22,505 nt of DNA from Porphyromonadaceae bacterium. Lineage in GTDB: Bacteria; Bacteroidota; Bacteroidia; Bacteroidales; Dysgonomonadaceae. Position 1 is the first letter of the stretch. Every line of letters begins with the position of its first letter. Where the stretch lies: positions 1 to 22,505 of the forward strand of contig JALHIE010000072.1 in NCBI GenBank assembly GCA_022840285.1, read 5' to 3'. The notes under the pieces are model-generated. The model searched no databases. It had not been told where the DNA came from and saw nothing but the letters and a program-made list of their open reading frames with translations. Both the position numbers and the translations under genes were made by a program. Positions 1-7,781 of this stretch are shown one piece after another.

Positions 1-2
1 GC

Positions 3-1406
3 TCGCTGTTGCATTATTCACTGATTCTCGTCCTGCTTACGTTGTTCAGGGTGTTGCTGAACGTGGTGGATGTGCGCTACGTGAACATGACCGAGGTGAA
101 GGTCGGGAATTCCATCCGTCAAAAGGTTTTCGCAAACCTGCTTTATACGAGGTGGACCGAAGCCAGTTCACTGCACAGCGGCGATGTGCTGACACGCATC
201 ATCAAGGATACGGACGATATCATAAAAACACTGATCACTGCGCTTCCGATGTTGATAACTGCCACCCTGCAGTTAGGTGGGGCATTTCTGATTCTGCTGT
301 TGATGGATCCGCTGCTGGCCCTTGTCCTGGGTATTGCCATGCCGGTTTTGCTTCTTTTCAGCAAACCCTATTACGTGAAGATGAGGGATTACAGCCGGCA
401 GATAAAAGAAAGCGAAAGTTTCATCACCTCCATGATGGAGGAAAATCTGCTGAATCAGTTGGTGGTGCGGACGTACGAAAGGCAGGAGGATGAGCTGGAC
501 AGACTGGGAGACCTCCAGCGGGAACTGCAGCGCAAGGTGGAGAAAAAAACCACGGTATCGGCCTGGGCGCGCTTTGTCTCGGGATTGGCTTTCAGCGGCG
601 GTTACATCACCGCATTTATCTGGGGAGCCTGGGGAATTGCCGGCAAAACGGTTACGTTTGGCACCGTTACGGCTTACCTGCAGTTGGTCAACCAGATACA
701 GCGTCCGCTGTACGACCTGATGCGCCTGTTCCCGACCCTGATTTCTGCCCAGGCGGCCAGTGAACGGCTATCGTTCCTGAAAAAGCTGGAGAGCGAGGAG
801 ATTGGGGAAAAACAATTCCTGGCAGGCCGTGTCTCCGGCTTTTCGCTGGAAGCCGGACCTGGAGAGATGGTTGCGGTTATGGGAGAAACCGGTACGGGGA
901 AGACCACGCTGATCCGGCTTATACTTGCCTTGATTGAGCCGCAGAAAGGATCGATCTCGATAAGGAATGAAGAGAGGGAGGTGAAAGCATCCCCATCCAC
1001 CCGTTCGAACTTTGTGTACGTCCCGCAAGGCAACACACTGTTCAGCGGCACCATTCGGAGTAACCTGCTGATAGGTAATCCGGATGCCGGAGAGGAGATG
1101 CTTGTAGACGCGCTCGGGGTGGCTTCCGCAGGTTTTGTCCTGGAACTGCCCGAAGGACTGGATACGGTTCTTGGTATGGGCGGTTCGGGGGTTTCCGAAG
1201 GCCAGGCTCAACGGATTGCCATTGCACGTTCGTTGCTTCGCCCCGGAGGGATCCTGCTGTTGGATGAAGCCACATCGGCCCTGGATATTGAGACCGAAAA
1301 AACGTTCCTGACCAACCTGAAAAAACACATTGGCAGTAGGACGGTGCTGTTCATCACCCACCATGCGGAAGTAGCCCGGTATTGCGATCGCATTTACAGG
1401 ATTTAA
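3..1406 (+). CDS. ABC exporter, fused permease and ATPase (5' partial)
   Basis: This is the 3' part of a type I ABC exporter subunit with a membrane domain followed by an ATPase domain. The frame is open to the window edge, so the TTG at 9 is not a credible start. Hydrophobic segments and the coupling region fill roughly the first 255 visible residues. The ATPase has Walker A GETGTGKTT (nt 882-908), a Q-loop in VPQGNTLFSGT, the signature VSEGQ in place of LSGGQ, Walker B ILLLDEATSALD and the H-loop ITHH. The spacing is odd: only about 40 residues separate the end of the membrane domain (SERL) from Walker A, against about 60 in MsbA-like proteins. The first beta strands and the aromatic A-loop are therefore not recognisable. 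The substrate cannot be told. The stop codon overlaps that of the convergent lipoprotein gene. Confidence 0.9.
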   Translation, partial: SLLHYSLILVLLTLFRVLLNVVDVRYVNMTEVKVGNSIRQKVFANLLYTRWTEASSLHSGDVLTRIIKDTDDIIKTLITALPMLITATLQLGGAFLILLLMDPLLALVLGIAMPVLLLFSKPYYVKMRDYSRQIKESESFITSMMEENLLNQLVVRTYERQEDELDRLGDLQRELQRKVEKKTTVSAWARFVSGLAFSGGYITAFIWGAWGIAGKTVTFGTVTAYLQLVNQIQRPLYDLMRLFPTLISAQAASERLSFLKKLESEEIGEKQFLAGRVSGFSLEAGPGEMVAVMGETGTGKTTLIRLILALIEPQKGSISIRNEEREVKASPSTRSNFVYVPQGNTLFSGTIRSNLLIGNPDAGEEMLVDALGVASAGFVLELPEGLDTVLGMGGSGVSEGQAQRIAIARSLLRPGGILLLDEATSALDIETEKTFLTNLKKHIGSRTVLFITHHAEVARYCDRIYRI

Positions 1407-2269
1407 TTCCTCTTCCTGCTTTCCAGGTAGTTTATCAGCGCTTCGCTGCGCCCTTTTTCATACTTGAGCTTTTCTATGTCGAGCAGGAGTGTGGAGAGCT
1501 CGAACGACTGCGCAATGCCTTTCTTTGCCTTTTCGGGCAGGGGAATCGAGGTGGTCCTACTTCCGATAAAGCTGAGGGTAAGGGGTGAATCTTTAAATGT
1601 GTAGATGAATTTAGCCACGCCGTTGTCATCGTTTCCCGAGAAGCGGACGATCTCGTATGTAGTGTTGAGCGTGCTGAACCGGTAGTTCAGTCCATCGGTA
1701 GTGACGGGCAGTGACTCCGCAAAGGAGCCGTCTTTTGTAGCCACTTTTATCCGGTTGTGCTTCAGCGAGCCACCCGAAAGCACACTCTCGATATACATCT
1801 GTCCTTTTTCGCTTACGGCTGAACGGAGCCCGTTCTGGTGAAAGGAGCTGCTCAGCGGATATATTTTGGGGACATAATCTCCAAACTCCTGATACCTGGG
1901 GTCCCTGACGTAAGTGAAGTCGTTCAGCATTTTGGTAAGCAGCTGGTAGTTGACCGCAAGCATCGAGTCACAATAAACAATGTTCCTTTGGTTTTCTGCC
2001 ATCCGCACACGCTGCATCAGTCCGAACCCCTTGTTTATCTCGTCGAACGATTGGGGATAAAGCACCTTGATGCTGTCGATCTTGAGCTTTGCCAGCGAAT
2101 AGTTACCTGCGCTAAGCGCTGATTCGGCTTCGGCAAGGTAGGTTTTGGCATTTTTACCTTTCCCTGAACAGGAGAAAAGAAGAAGCCCAAAAACACAAAC
2201 AGCCGTAAAGACAAAACAATAACCGGATAACGGTCTGGGATATAATTTATTTGATAGAGTCCCTTTCAT
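1403..2269 (-). CDS. Putative lipoprotein of unknown function
   Basis: I do not recognise this 288-residue protein. From the chosen ATG it has a long hydrophobic signal segment ending in a lipobox (LLFSC, Cys34) followed by SGKGKN, which suggests an envelope lipoprotein. Residues about 40-80 (AEAESALSAGNYSLAKLKIDSI) resemble one or two TPR-like helices. The rest is mixed alpha/beta, with a Lys/Glu-rich helix near the C-terminus. The longer reading frame starting at 2326 is rejected because a TATTTTTG promoter box on this strand (2287-2280) lies inside it. The ATG at 2269 then has a very short leader. It is convergent with the ABC exporter gene and divergent from the tRNA nucleotidyltransferase gene. 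Confidence 0.75.
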   Translation of the reverse strand: MKGTLSNKLYPRPLSGYCFVFTAVCVFGLLLFSCSGKGKNAKTYLAEAESALSAGNYSLAKLKIDSIKVLYPQSFDEINKGFGLMQRVRMAENQRNIVYCDSMLAVNYQLLTKMLNDFTYVRDPRYQEFGDYVPKIYPLSSSFHQNGLRSAVSEKGQMYIESVLSGGSLKHNRIKVATKDGSFAESLPVTTDGLNYRFSTLNTTYEIVRFSGNDDNGVAKFIYTFKDSPLTLSFIGSRTTSIPLPEKAKKGIAQSFELSTLLLDIEKLKYEKGRSEALINYLESRKRN

Positions 2270-2279
2270 AATCAGTATA

Positions 2280-2287
2280 CAAAAATA
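2280..2287 (-). promoter_or_regulatory. Bacteroidetes -7 promoter box for the lipoprotein gene
   Basis: Read on the minus strand the bases are TATTTTTG, an exact match to the TAnnTTTG -7 consensus of Bacteroidota sigma-ABfr promoters. It lies just upstream of the ATG at 2269 and implies a nearly leaderless transcript. The -33 element is weak. Confidence 0.5.
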
Positions 2288-2332
2288 AGAAATAAAATTC
2301 AACGTTAAAATGGTTTTCACGCTCAATTATTG

Positions 2333-2340
2333 TAATTTTG
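2333..2340 (+). promoter_or_regulatory. Bacteroidetes -7 promoter box for the cca-like gene
   Basis: TAATTTTG matches the TAnnTTTG consensus, with a T-rich stretch (GGTTTTC) about 20 bases upstream in the -33 region. It overlaps the TTG at 2338, so translation must start later. This supports the ATG at 2368. Confidence 0.6.
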
Positions 2341-2367
2341 CAAATCATAACAGAATTTGATTTGCTA

Positions 2368-3810
2368 ATGGATATTTCTCGCGAAGAGATACAGGATTTT
2401 CTAAACAGAAACATCTTTAAACTTATTTCGGAAGTGGCCGACCGGATGGAGCTCGATTGCTACGTGATCGGCGGTTACGTTCGTGATTTCTTTTTGTACC
2501 GTCCTTCAAAAGACATAGATATTGTCGCCGTTGGCAGGGGAATTGCCTTGGCCGAAGCCGTCGCTTCAGCGTTGGGGCCGCGCACGAAGTTGTCGGTTTT
2601 TAAAAATTTTGGTACGGCACAACTGAAATACAAGGATTTTGAAATCGAGTTTGTCGGTGCCCGCAAAGAGTCTTACACCCACGATTCCCGAAATCCCGTC
2701 GTGGAGGATGGTACACTGGAAGATGACCAGAAACGCCGCGACTTCACGATCAATGCAATGGCTTTCTGCCTGAATAAAAACCGTTTCGGCGAATTGCTGG
2801 ATCCGTTTAACGGACTGCAGGACCTGCAGGACTTGATTATCCGCACTCCGCTCGATCCCGATATCACGTTCAGTGACGATCCGTTGCGGATGATGCGGGC
2901 CGTGAGGTTTGCCTCGCAGCTGGGATTCGACATTTTCCCCGAAACGTTTGATGCGGTTGCCCGGAATAAGGAACGCATAAAAATCATATCCAAGGAACGT
3001 ATTGCGGATGAGCTGAACAAAATCATTCTTTCCCCCAAACCGTCTGTCGGCTTTGTTTTGCTCGAGAAGACGGGCTTGTTGGAGATTATTTTACCAGAAC
3101 TGGTTGCGCTTAAGGGAGCCGAAACCAAGGAAGGGGTGGGGCACAAGGATAATTTTTACCACACGCTTGCCGTTCTCGATAACATCTCGTTAAAGACGGA
3201 CAACCTCTGGTTGCGGTGGTCGGCTTTGCTGCACGATATTGCCAAGCCGGTTACCAAACGCTGGGACAATAAGCTGGGCTGGACATTTCACAACCACAAC
3301 TATGTGGGTGAAAAGATGGTGCCCAGGATCTTCAGCCGCATGAAATTGCCGTTGAACGAAAAGATGAAATACACACAGAAAATGGTGTCGATGCACATGC
3401 GCCCGATGCAGCTGGTGGAGGAGGAGGTGACGGATTCTGCCGTTCGGCGTCTGTTGTTTGATGCCGGTGACGATATAGACGATTTGATGACTCTTTGTGA
3501 AGCCGACATCACATCGAAAAACGCCGAGAAAGTACGGCGGCACCTCCAGAATTTCAGGATCGTCCGCAGAAAGCTTACGGAGATTGAAGAAAAGGACCGT
3601 GTGCGAAATTTCCAGCCCCCGATCGACGGCAACGAGATCATGGAGATCTTCGGTTTGGGGCAGGGACGGGAGGTAGGTGAACTGAAATCATTTATCAAGG
3701 AAGCTATTCTGGAAGGAGAGATTCCCAACGAACGTCATGCGGCCTATGACTTCCTGATCCGAAAAGCAAAAGAAACCGGGTTGGAACCGATAAAAAAAAC
3801 CAAATCATGA
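2368..3810 (+). CDS. cca: CCA tRNA nucleotidyltransferase / poly(A) polymerase family protein with HD domain
   Basis: This class II nucleotidyltransferase probably adds or repairs the 3' CCA end of tRNAs in the cytoplasm. The 480-residue protein has the nucleotidyltransferase signature GGYVRD (residues 35-40), the two metal-binding aspartates in DID (49 and 51), the RRDFTINAMA motif and the RNA-binding MMRAVRFASQLGF helix. A C-terminal HD phosphohydrolase domain follows, with HD at 289-290 inside LLHDIAKP. Length and order fit the family. The ATG at 2368 is chosen because a promoter box covers the earlier TTG. Its stop overlaps the next ATG as ATGA, so translation of the esterase is probably coupled. 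Sequence alone does not separate CCA-adding from poly(A)-adding enzymes, but no second candidate is in view. Confidence 0.92.
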   Translation: MDISREEIQDFLNRNIFKLISEVADRMELDCYVIGGYVRDFFLYRPSKDIDIVAVGRGIALAEAVASALGPRTKLSVFKNFGTAQLKYKDFEIEFVGARKESYTHDSRNPVVEDGTLEDDQKRRDFTINAMAFCLNKNRFGELLDPFNGLQDLQDLIIRTPLDPDITFSDDPLRMMRAVRFASQLGFDIFPETFDAVARNKERIKIISKERIADELNKIILSPKPSVGFVLLEKTGLLEIILPELVALKGAETKEGVGHKDNFYHTLAVLDNISLKTDNLWLRWSALLHDIAKPVTKRWDNKLGWTFHNHNYVGEKMVPRIFSRMKLPLNEKMKYTQKMVSMHMRPMQLVEEEVTDSAVRRLLFDAGDDIDDLMTLCEADITSKNAEKVRRHLQNFRIVRRKLTEIEEKDRVRNFQPPIDGNEIMEIFGLGQGREVGELKSFIKEAILEGEIPNERHAAYDFLIRKAKETGLEPIKKTKS

Positions 3811-5531
3811 AAAGTATTATTTTTGTTGTCAGTCTTTTGTGCACAGTTGCTTTGCCTGCACAAACCCAATGGCATGATCCGTTGAAAGAAGAAGCACACG
3901 TCATCCAGAACCAGGGTTGGACCCATGAAATCGGAAAAACCTACCAGCGCCTGCCGGACCGCGCAGCAAAGAAGGTGAGAAAACCGGTTTGGAGTTTATC
4001 GGAAAATTCAGCCGGGCTGGCGATCCATTTTTACACAAACGCGGAAAAAATTGAAGTGCGGTATGGTGTAACGGGCAGCCATGCCATGCCGCACATGCCG
4101 GCTACCGGAAAGTCGGGAGTCGACCTCTATGCGATGGATTCCGATGGCAAATGGCGTGTGGCGACCGACAAGTTCAGTTTCGGCGACACCGTTACCTATA
4201 CGTTCAATAACCTGTCACAAAGCCGCTACCACAAGCACGGTTTTGAATACCGGCTTTTCCTCCCGCTTTACAATTCGGTGAAATGGATGGAGATTGGAGT
4301 CCCCGATTCGGCGGAATTCAAGTTTGTTCCCGTGCTTAGGGAGAAGCCGATAGTGGTTTACGGGACGTCCATCGCGCAAGGCGGATGTGCTTCCCGCCCG
4401 GGAATGGCCTGGACCACTGTTTTATCGAGAAAGCTCGATTATCCGGTCGTCAACCTGGCTTTTTCCGGAAATGGCCCGCTGGAGAAGGAATTTGTAGATT
4501 TGATTGATGAAATAGACGCATCGCTCTACGTTTTTGATTGTCTTCCCAACATGGGGAGCTTATCATCCGAAGAAGTGATAAGAAGAACCGTTTACGGAGT
4601 TGAAAAACTCCGGGAAAAGCACGATGTGCCTATCCTTATCGTGGATCATATCGGGTATAGGAACGATGAACTCAACGAGTTGTCCAGGGAAACGGCAGAC
4701 CGGATGAATGCGGCATCGCGCCAGGCATTCGATTCGCTGGTTGAGCTGGGTGTGAAGAACATTTACCACCTGCACAAGGACTCCATTAACATGCCTGCGG
4801 ACGGATGTGTGGATAACATCCATCCCAGTGACCTTGGAATGCAGGTCTACGCCGACGCATACGAGAAAATAATCCGGAAGATACTGAACATGCCTGTCGG
4901 AAAAATCAGCACTACCAGGCCTGTAAGCCAGCGAAGGGAACCTTATATTTACGAATGGAAAGAACGGCATGCCGGTATCCTGCAAAACATTCAGTTGCAG
5001 CGTCCGGAAAAAGTGATTATCGGAAATTCCATTACCCATTACTGGGGTGGGGAGCCCGGACGGGAGAACGGGAGCCAAAGCTGGAAAAATCGGGTACAGC
5101 CTGCCGGGTATTTAAACCTGGGATACGGGTGGGATCGGGTGGAAAATGTGCTTTGGCGCGTGTATCACGGCGAACTCGATGACTACCGGGCCAGTGAAGT
5201 GGTTCTGATGATCGGGACCAATAACTTGGGATCAGTTTCTGATGAAGAGATTGTTGAGGGGCTGGAGTTCCTGCTTGAGCAGATAAAGATTCGTCAACCG
5301 GAGGCCAGGATAAAAGTCGTCGGATTGCTTCCCCGACGCAATAAGGAGTCAGAAGTGACAGCCATCAACCGGCAGATCTCCAAGATGGCCTCCCTGAACA
5401 ATTACCGTTACCTGGATGTTGGTAACAAATTATTGACGAAAAGCGGAAAGATAGACGAGAGCCTGTTTCTGGACGGTTTACATCCGAATGAAAAAGGCTA
5501 TTCGCTGATCGTTAACGATATAATAGAATAG
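3807..5531 (+). CDS. Secreted tandem-domain SGNH/GDSL hydrolase
   Basis: The 574-residue protein starts with a signal peptide (MKSIIFVVSLLCTVALPAQ). Residues about 20-175 look like the beta-rich domain often found ahead of SGNH hydrolases. Two SGNH domains follow. The first has Ser188 in YGTSIAQGG, the oxyanion glycine in FSGNG (221) and Asp336/His339 in DNIHP. The second has Ser408 in GNSITH, IGTNN with Asn472, and Asp556/His559 in DGLHP. Both carry apparently complete catalytic residues, so both could be active. The likely role is ester cleavage, for example deacetylation of sugars or polysaccharides, in the periplasm. The substrate is unknown. The start overlaps the stop of the cca-like gene. 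Confidence 0.88.
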   Translation: MKSIIFVVSLLCTVALPAQTQWHDPLKEEAHVIQNQGWTHEIGKTYQRLPDRAAKKVRKPVWSLSENSAGLAIHFYTNAEKIEVRYGVTGSHAMPHMPATGKSGVDLYAMDSDGKWRVATDKFSFGDTVTYTFNNLSQSRYHKHGFEYRLFLPLYNSVKWMEIGVPDSAEFKFVPVLREKPIVVYGTSIAQGGCASRPGMAWTTVLSRKLDYPVVNLAFSGNGPLEKEFVDLIDEIDASLYVFDCLPNMGSLSSEEVIRRTVYGVEKLREKHDVPILIVDHIGYRNDELNELSRETADRMNAASRQAFDSLVELGVKNIYHLHKDSINMPADGCVDNIHPSDLGMQVYADAYEKIIRKILNMPVGKISTTRPVSQRREPYIYEWKERHAGILQNIQLQRPEKVIIGNSITHYWGGEPGRENGSQSWKNRVQPAGYLNLGYGWDRVENVLWRVYHGELDDYRASEVVLMIGTNNLGSVSDEEIVEGLEFLLEQIKIRQPEARIKVVGLLPRRNKESEVTAINRQISKMASLNNYRYLDVGNKLLTKSGKIDESLFLDGLHPNEKGYSLIVNDIIE

Positions 5532-5557
5532 TTTTTAGAATTACAAGAGTAAACGAT

Positions 5558-6562
5558 ATGGAAGTAAGTGCTTCTTTTTGGATAGGTTTTATCATCCTTG
5601 TGGTGATTCTCCTGTCGCTTGATATGTTTGTTTTTAATAAGAAAGGTACGGTTATCGATGTGGGAAAAGCGTTGTGGCTCAGCCTTTTCTGGATTTCACT
5701 TGCCTTGGTCTTCAACGCGGGAGTTTACGTTGTCTTCGACAAGGAAAGCGCCCTTGAGTTTCTTACGGCTTATCTTATCGAGGAGTCGCTGAGCATTGAT
5801 AACTTATTTGTTTTTATCATCATTTTTACGGCTTTCAAGATTAAACCCGAGCATCAGCACAGTGTTTTATTCTGGGGAATTTTGGGAGCGATTGTTTTTC
5901 GGGCGGTCTTTATTTTTGCTGTGTTCGGCGCTTTCCTGTTGTTCACCGGCGCCAAGATGGTGGCAGACGAGTTCAGGGTGCTGGATCACGAAAAGGAAAA
6001 AGAGAAAAAAGATCCGAACAACAACGGGTTAGTGAAAATTTTCAAAAAGGTTATGCCGGTAACCGATGATATGTCGGAACCGAAGTTTTTCAAAAGAATG
6101 GATAAAAGGCTATACGCCACCCCGTTCTTTCTGGCATTACTCGTTATAGAGTTCACCGACCTTATTTTTGCCATAGACTCCATTCCGGCTGTGCTCTCGG
6201 TTTCGACCAACACGTTCATTGTTTATACGTCGAATATTTTTGCGATCCTGGGGCTCCGGTCGCTCTATTTCGCGTTGCGGGGCATCATGGATTTGTTCCA
6301 TTACCTGAAGTATGCGTTAAGCGGAATTTTGATATTTATCGGTTTTAAAATGATCATCAATCATTATGCCCATACCGTTGCCTGGGATTTCCATATCTCC
6401 AACGTTGCGTCGTTGCTTGTTATTGCCTCGTTTTTACTCATCTCAATTGCGGCATCCCTTGTCAGGAGCCGCGTCGTAAAGCAGGCGGTGGTAAGAGAGC
6501 CTGTAACTGTCCGGGAAATTGTAGATAAAATGGGCCGCGACAACGAGATTTTGGAAAATTAA
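5558..6562 (+). CDS. TerC/Alx family integral membrane protein
   Basis: The 334-residue protein has about eight to nine hydrophobic segments and the TerC family hallmarks: LTAYLIEESLSIDNLFVF early, LLFTGAKMV in the middle, and LYATPFFLALLVIEFTDLIFAIDSIPA with conserved acidic residues inside membrane segments. A charged cytoplasmic loop (EKEKEKKDPNNNG) splits the two halves. Members of the family have been linked to metal-ion homeostasis, especially manganese export, and to tellurite or pH stress, so transport of a divalent metal is likely here but not shown. It begins 26 bases after the esterase gene, which leaves no room for a yybP-ykoY riboswitch of the kind that controls some terC genes elsewhere. 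Confidence 0.92.
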   Translation: MEVSASFWIGFIILVVILLSLDMFVFNKKGTVIDVGKALWLSLFWISLALVFNAGVYVVFDKESALEFLTAYLIEESLSIDNLFVFIIIFTAFKIKPEHQHSVLFWGILGAIVFRAVFIFAVFGAFLLFTGAKMVADEFRVLDHEKEKEKKDPNNNGLVKIFKKVMPVTDDMSEPKFFKRMDKRLYATPFFLALLVIEFTDLIFAIDSIPAVLSVSTNTFIVYTSNIFAILGLRSLYFALRGIMDLFHYLKYALSGILIFIGFKMIINHYAHTVAWDFHISNVASLLVIASFLLISIAASLVRSRVVKQAVVREPVTVREIVDKMGRDNEILEN

Positions 6563-6607
6563 TCTTTCTTGTTGATTATTACCGGAGTAAATTTCCAGTT
6601 TTCGCAA

Positions 6608-6623
6608 TATTTTTGTTACTTTG
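6608..6623 (+). promoter_or_regulatory. Promoter of the ftsX-folK cluster
   Basis: TATTTTTG (6608-6615) matches the TAnnTTTG consensus exactly and is followed by TTACTTTGCA, another near match. Either would start transcription about 65-75 bases before the ftsX frame. No clear -33 TTTG is seen. Confidence 0.5.
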
Positions 6624-6695
6624 CAGCCAATTTGGAAAAAACCGTTTTATTGAGAGCAATCGGGTTTTTCTTGGTGTAACCCTTTTTTATGTCGA

Positions 6696-7496
6696 ATGGT
6701 CTTGTTAGGCCTGACTATCCTTATTCTGTTTATGGGCAACGGGTTGTCGAAATTCGTGAAAGAGAACATGAGTTTCAGCGTGATGCTCGATAGCGATGTT
6801 ACCGATGCCGGGATTCAGCGGTTGAGGAAAAACCTGGATGCCCAGCCGTTCGTGAAATCTTCACGGTTCATCAGCAAGGATGAGGCAAAAGAGCAGTTGA
6901 TCAAGGATCTCGGCGAGGATCCCGAAGAGTTGCTGGGGTATAATCCGGCACAGGATGCCATAGAGATTTATCTCCATTCGGAGTATGCCAACAGCGACAG
7001 CATTGCGGTCGTCGGTAAGGTCATCAGGCAACAAAACAATGTCCGAGACTTGCTGTACCAGCAGGAAGCGATCGATCTCATCAACGATAACTTATCGAAA
7101 GTTACCCTGATCCTGTTGATTTTAGCAGGTATCCTGATGTTTATTTCATTCACGTTGATCCGAAACACCATTCGATTGAGCGTTTATTCCAAGCGGTTTA
7201 TTATCAATACGATGAAGCTTGTTGGAGCTAACGGTAATTTTATCCGCAAGCCCTTTATCCGCAACAATATTCTCACCGGGATCGCTGCGGGATTTTTAGC
7301 GGACGGCATCATCTTTCTTATTCTGGTTTATTTCAATAAAGAATATGCTGAGCTTCAATCCATTATCGGCGCTACGGATCTGCTCGTTATTTTTGTTGTC
7401 GTCATTTTGCTGGGGATTCTGATTTCAACCGTGGCGACTTATTTTGCGGTGAACCGGTACCTGAAGATGAAAACCGAGAACTTGTATTATGTATAA
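6696..7496 (+). CDS. ftsX: Cell-division ABC permease FtsX, 5' end apparently damaged
   Basis: FtsX is the membrane partner of FtsE and passes signals to peptidoglycan hydrolases at the division site. The 266-residue frame keeps the remainder of TM1 (MVLLGLTILILFMG), an extracytoplasmic domain (residues about 22-135) and three C-terminal membrane segments, with the typical FIINTMKLVGAN and IRKPFIRNNI stretches. What is missing is the cytoplasmic tail and first half of TM1, about 20-25 residues in relatives. The bases upstream do not encode it in any frame: the same frame hits a stop at 6651. An ATG at 6689 (ATGTCG) is out of frame and may be the original start, with a small deletion just after it. 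The product from 6696 may be non-functional or may still insert. DUF3098 follows 23 bases later. Confidence 0.8.
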   Translation: MVLLGLTILILFMGNGLSKFVKENMSFSVMLDSDVTDAGIQRLRKNLDAQPFVKSSRFISKDEAKEQLIKDLGEDPEELLGYNPAQDAIEIYLHSEYANSDSIAVVGKVIRQQNNVRDLLYQQEAIDLINDNLSKVTLILLILAGILMFISFTLIRNTIRLSVYSKRFIINTMKLVGANGNFIRKPFIRNNILTGIAAGFLADGIIFLILVYFNKEYAELQSIIGATDLLVIFVVVILLGILISTVATYFAVNRYLKMKTENLYYV

Positions 7497-7519
7497 ATAA
7501 ACCCATAACCCACAACAGT

Positions 7520-7765
7520 ATGTCTCACAAAAATCTTGCTTTCCACAAAATAAACCTCATCATTTGCGGGGTTGCCGTGCTTATTATCATTGCGGGCTTT
7601 CTGCTGATGAGCGGCCCTGCGACAACCTTTGAAGGTTTTGAACCCGATATTTTTAGTGCGCGACGCATTAAAGTGGCCCCTCTTGTTTGCCTGATCGGAT
7701 TTGTGCTGATGATCGTCGGAATTTTGTATCCGGTTAAAGACAGGAAAAAGGAAGAAATAAAATAA
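7520..7765 (+). CDS. DUF3098 family small membrane protein
   Basis: The 81-residue protein has two transmembrane segments (about 11-30 and 52-70) joined by a short loop containing FEPDIFSARRIKVAP, typical of DUF3098. The family has no established function. In Bacteroidota it is commonly found in this slot between ftsX and the undecaprenyl-pyrophosphatase gene, which hints at a role in the envelope or in division. It lies 23 bases after ftsX and 16 before uppP, so the three are very likely co-transcribed. Confidence 0.85.
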   Translation: MSHKNLAFHKINLIICGVAVLIIIAGFLLMSGPATTFEGFEPDIFSARRIKVAPLVCLIGFVLMIVGILYPVKDRKKEEIK

Positions 7766-7781
7766 TCCCCTGATAAGTTAA

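Noticed and set aside
5532..5557. Manganese riboswitch (yybP-ykoY) ahead of the terC-like gene
   Set aside because: Only 26 bases separate it from the previous gene, too few for the aptamer.
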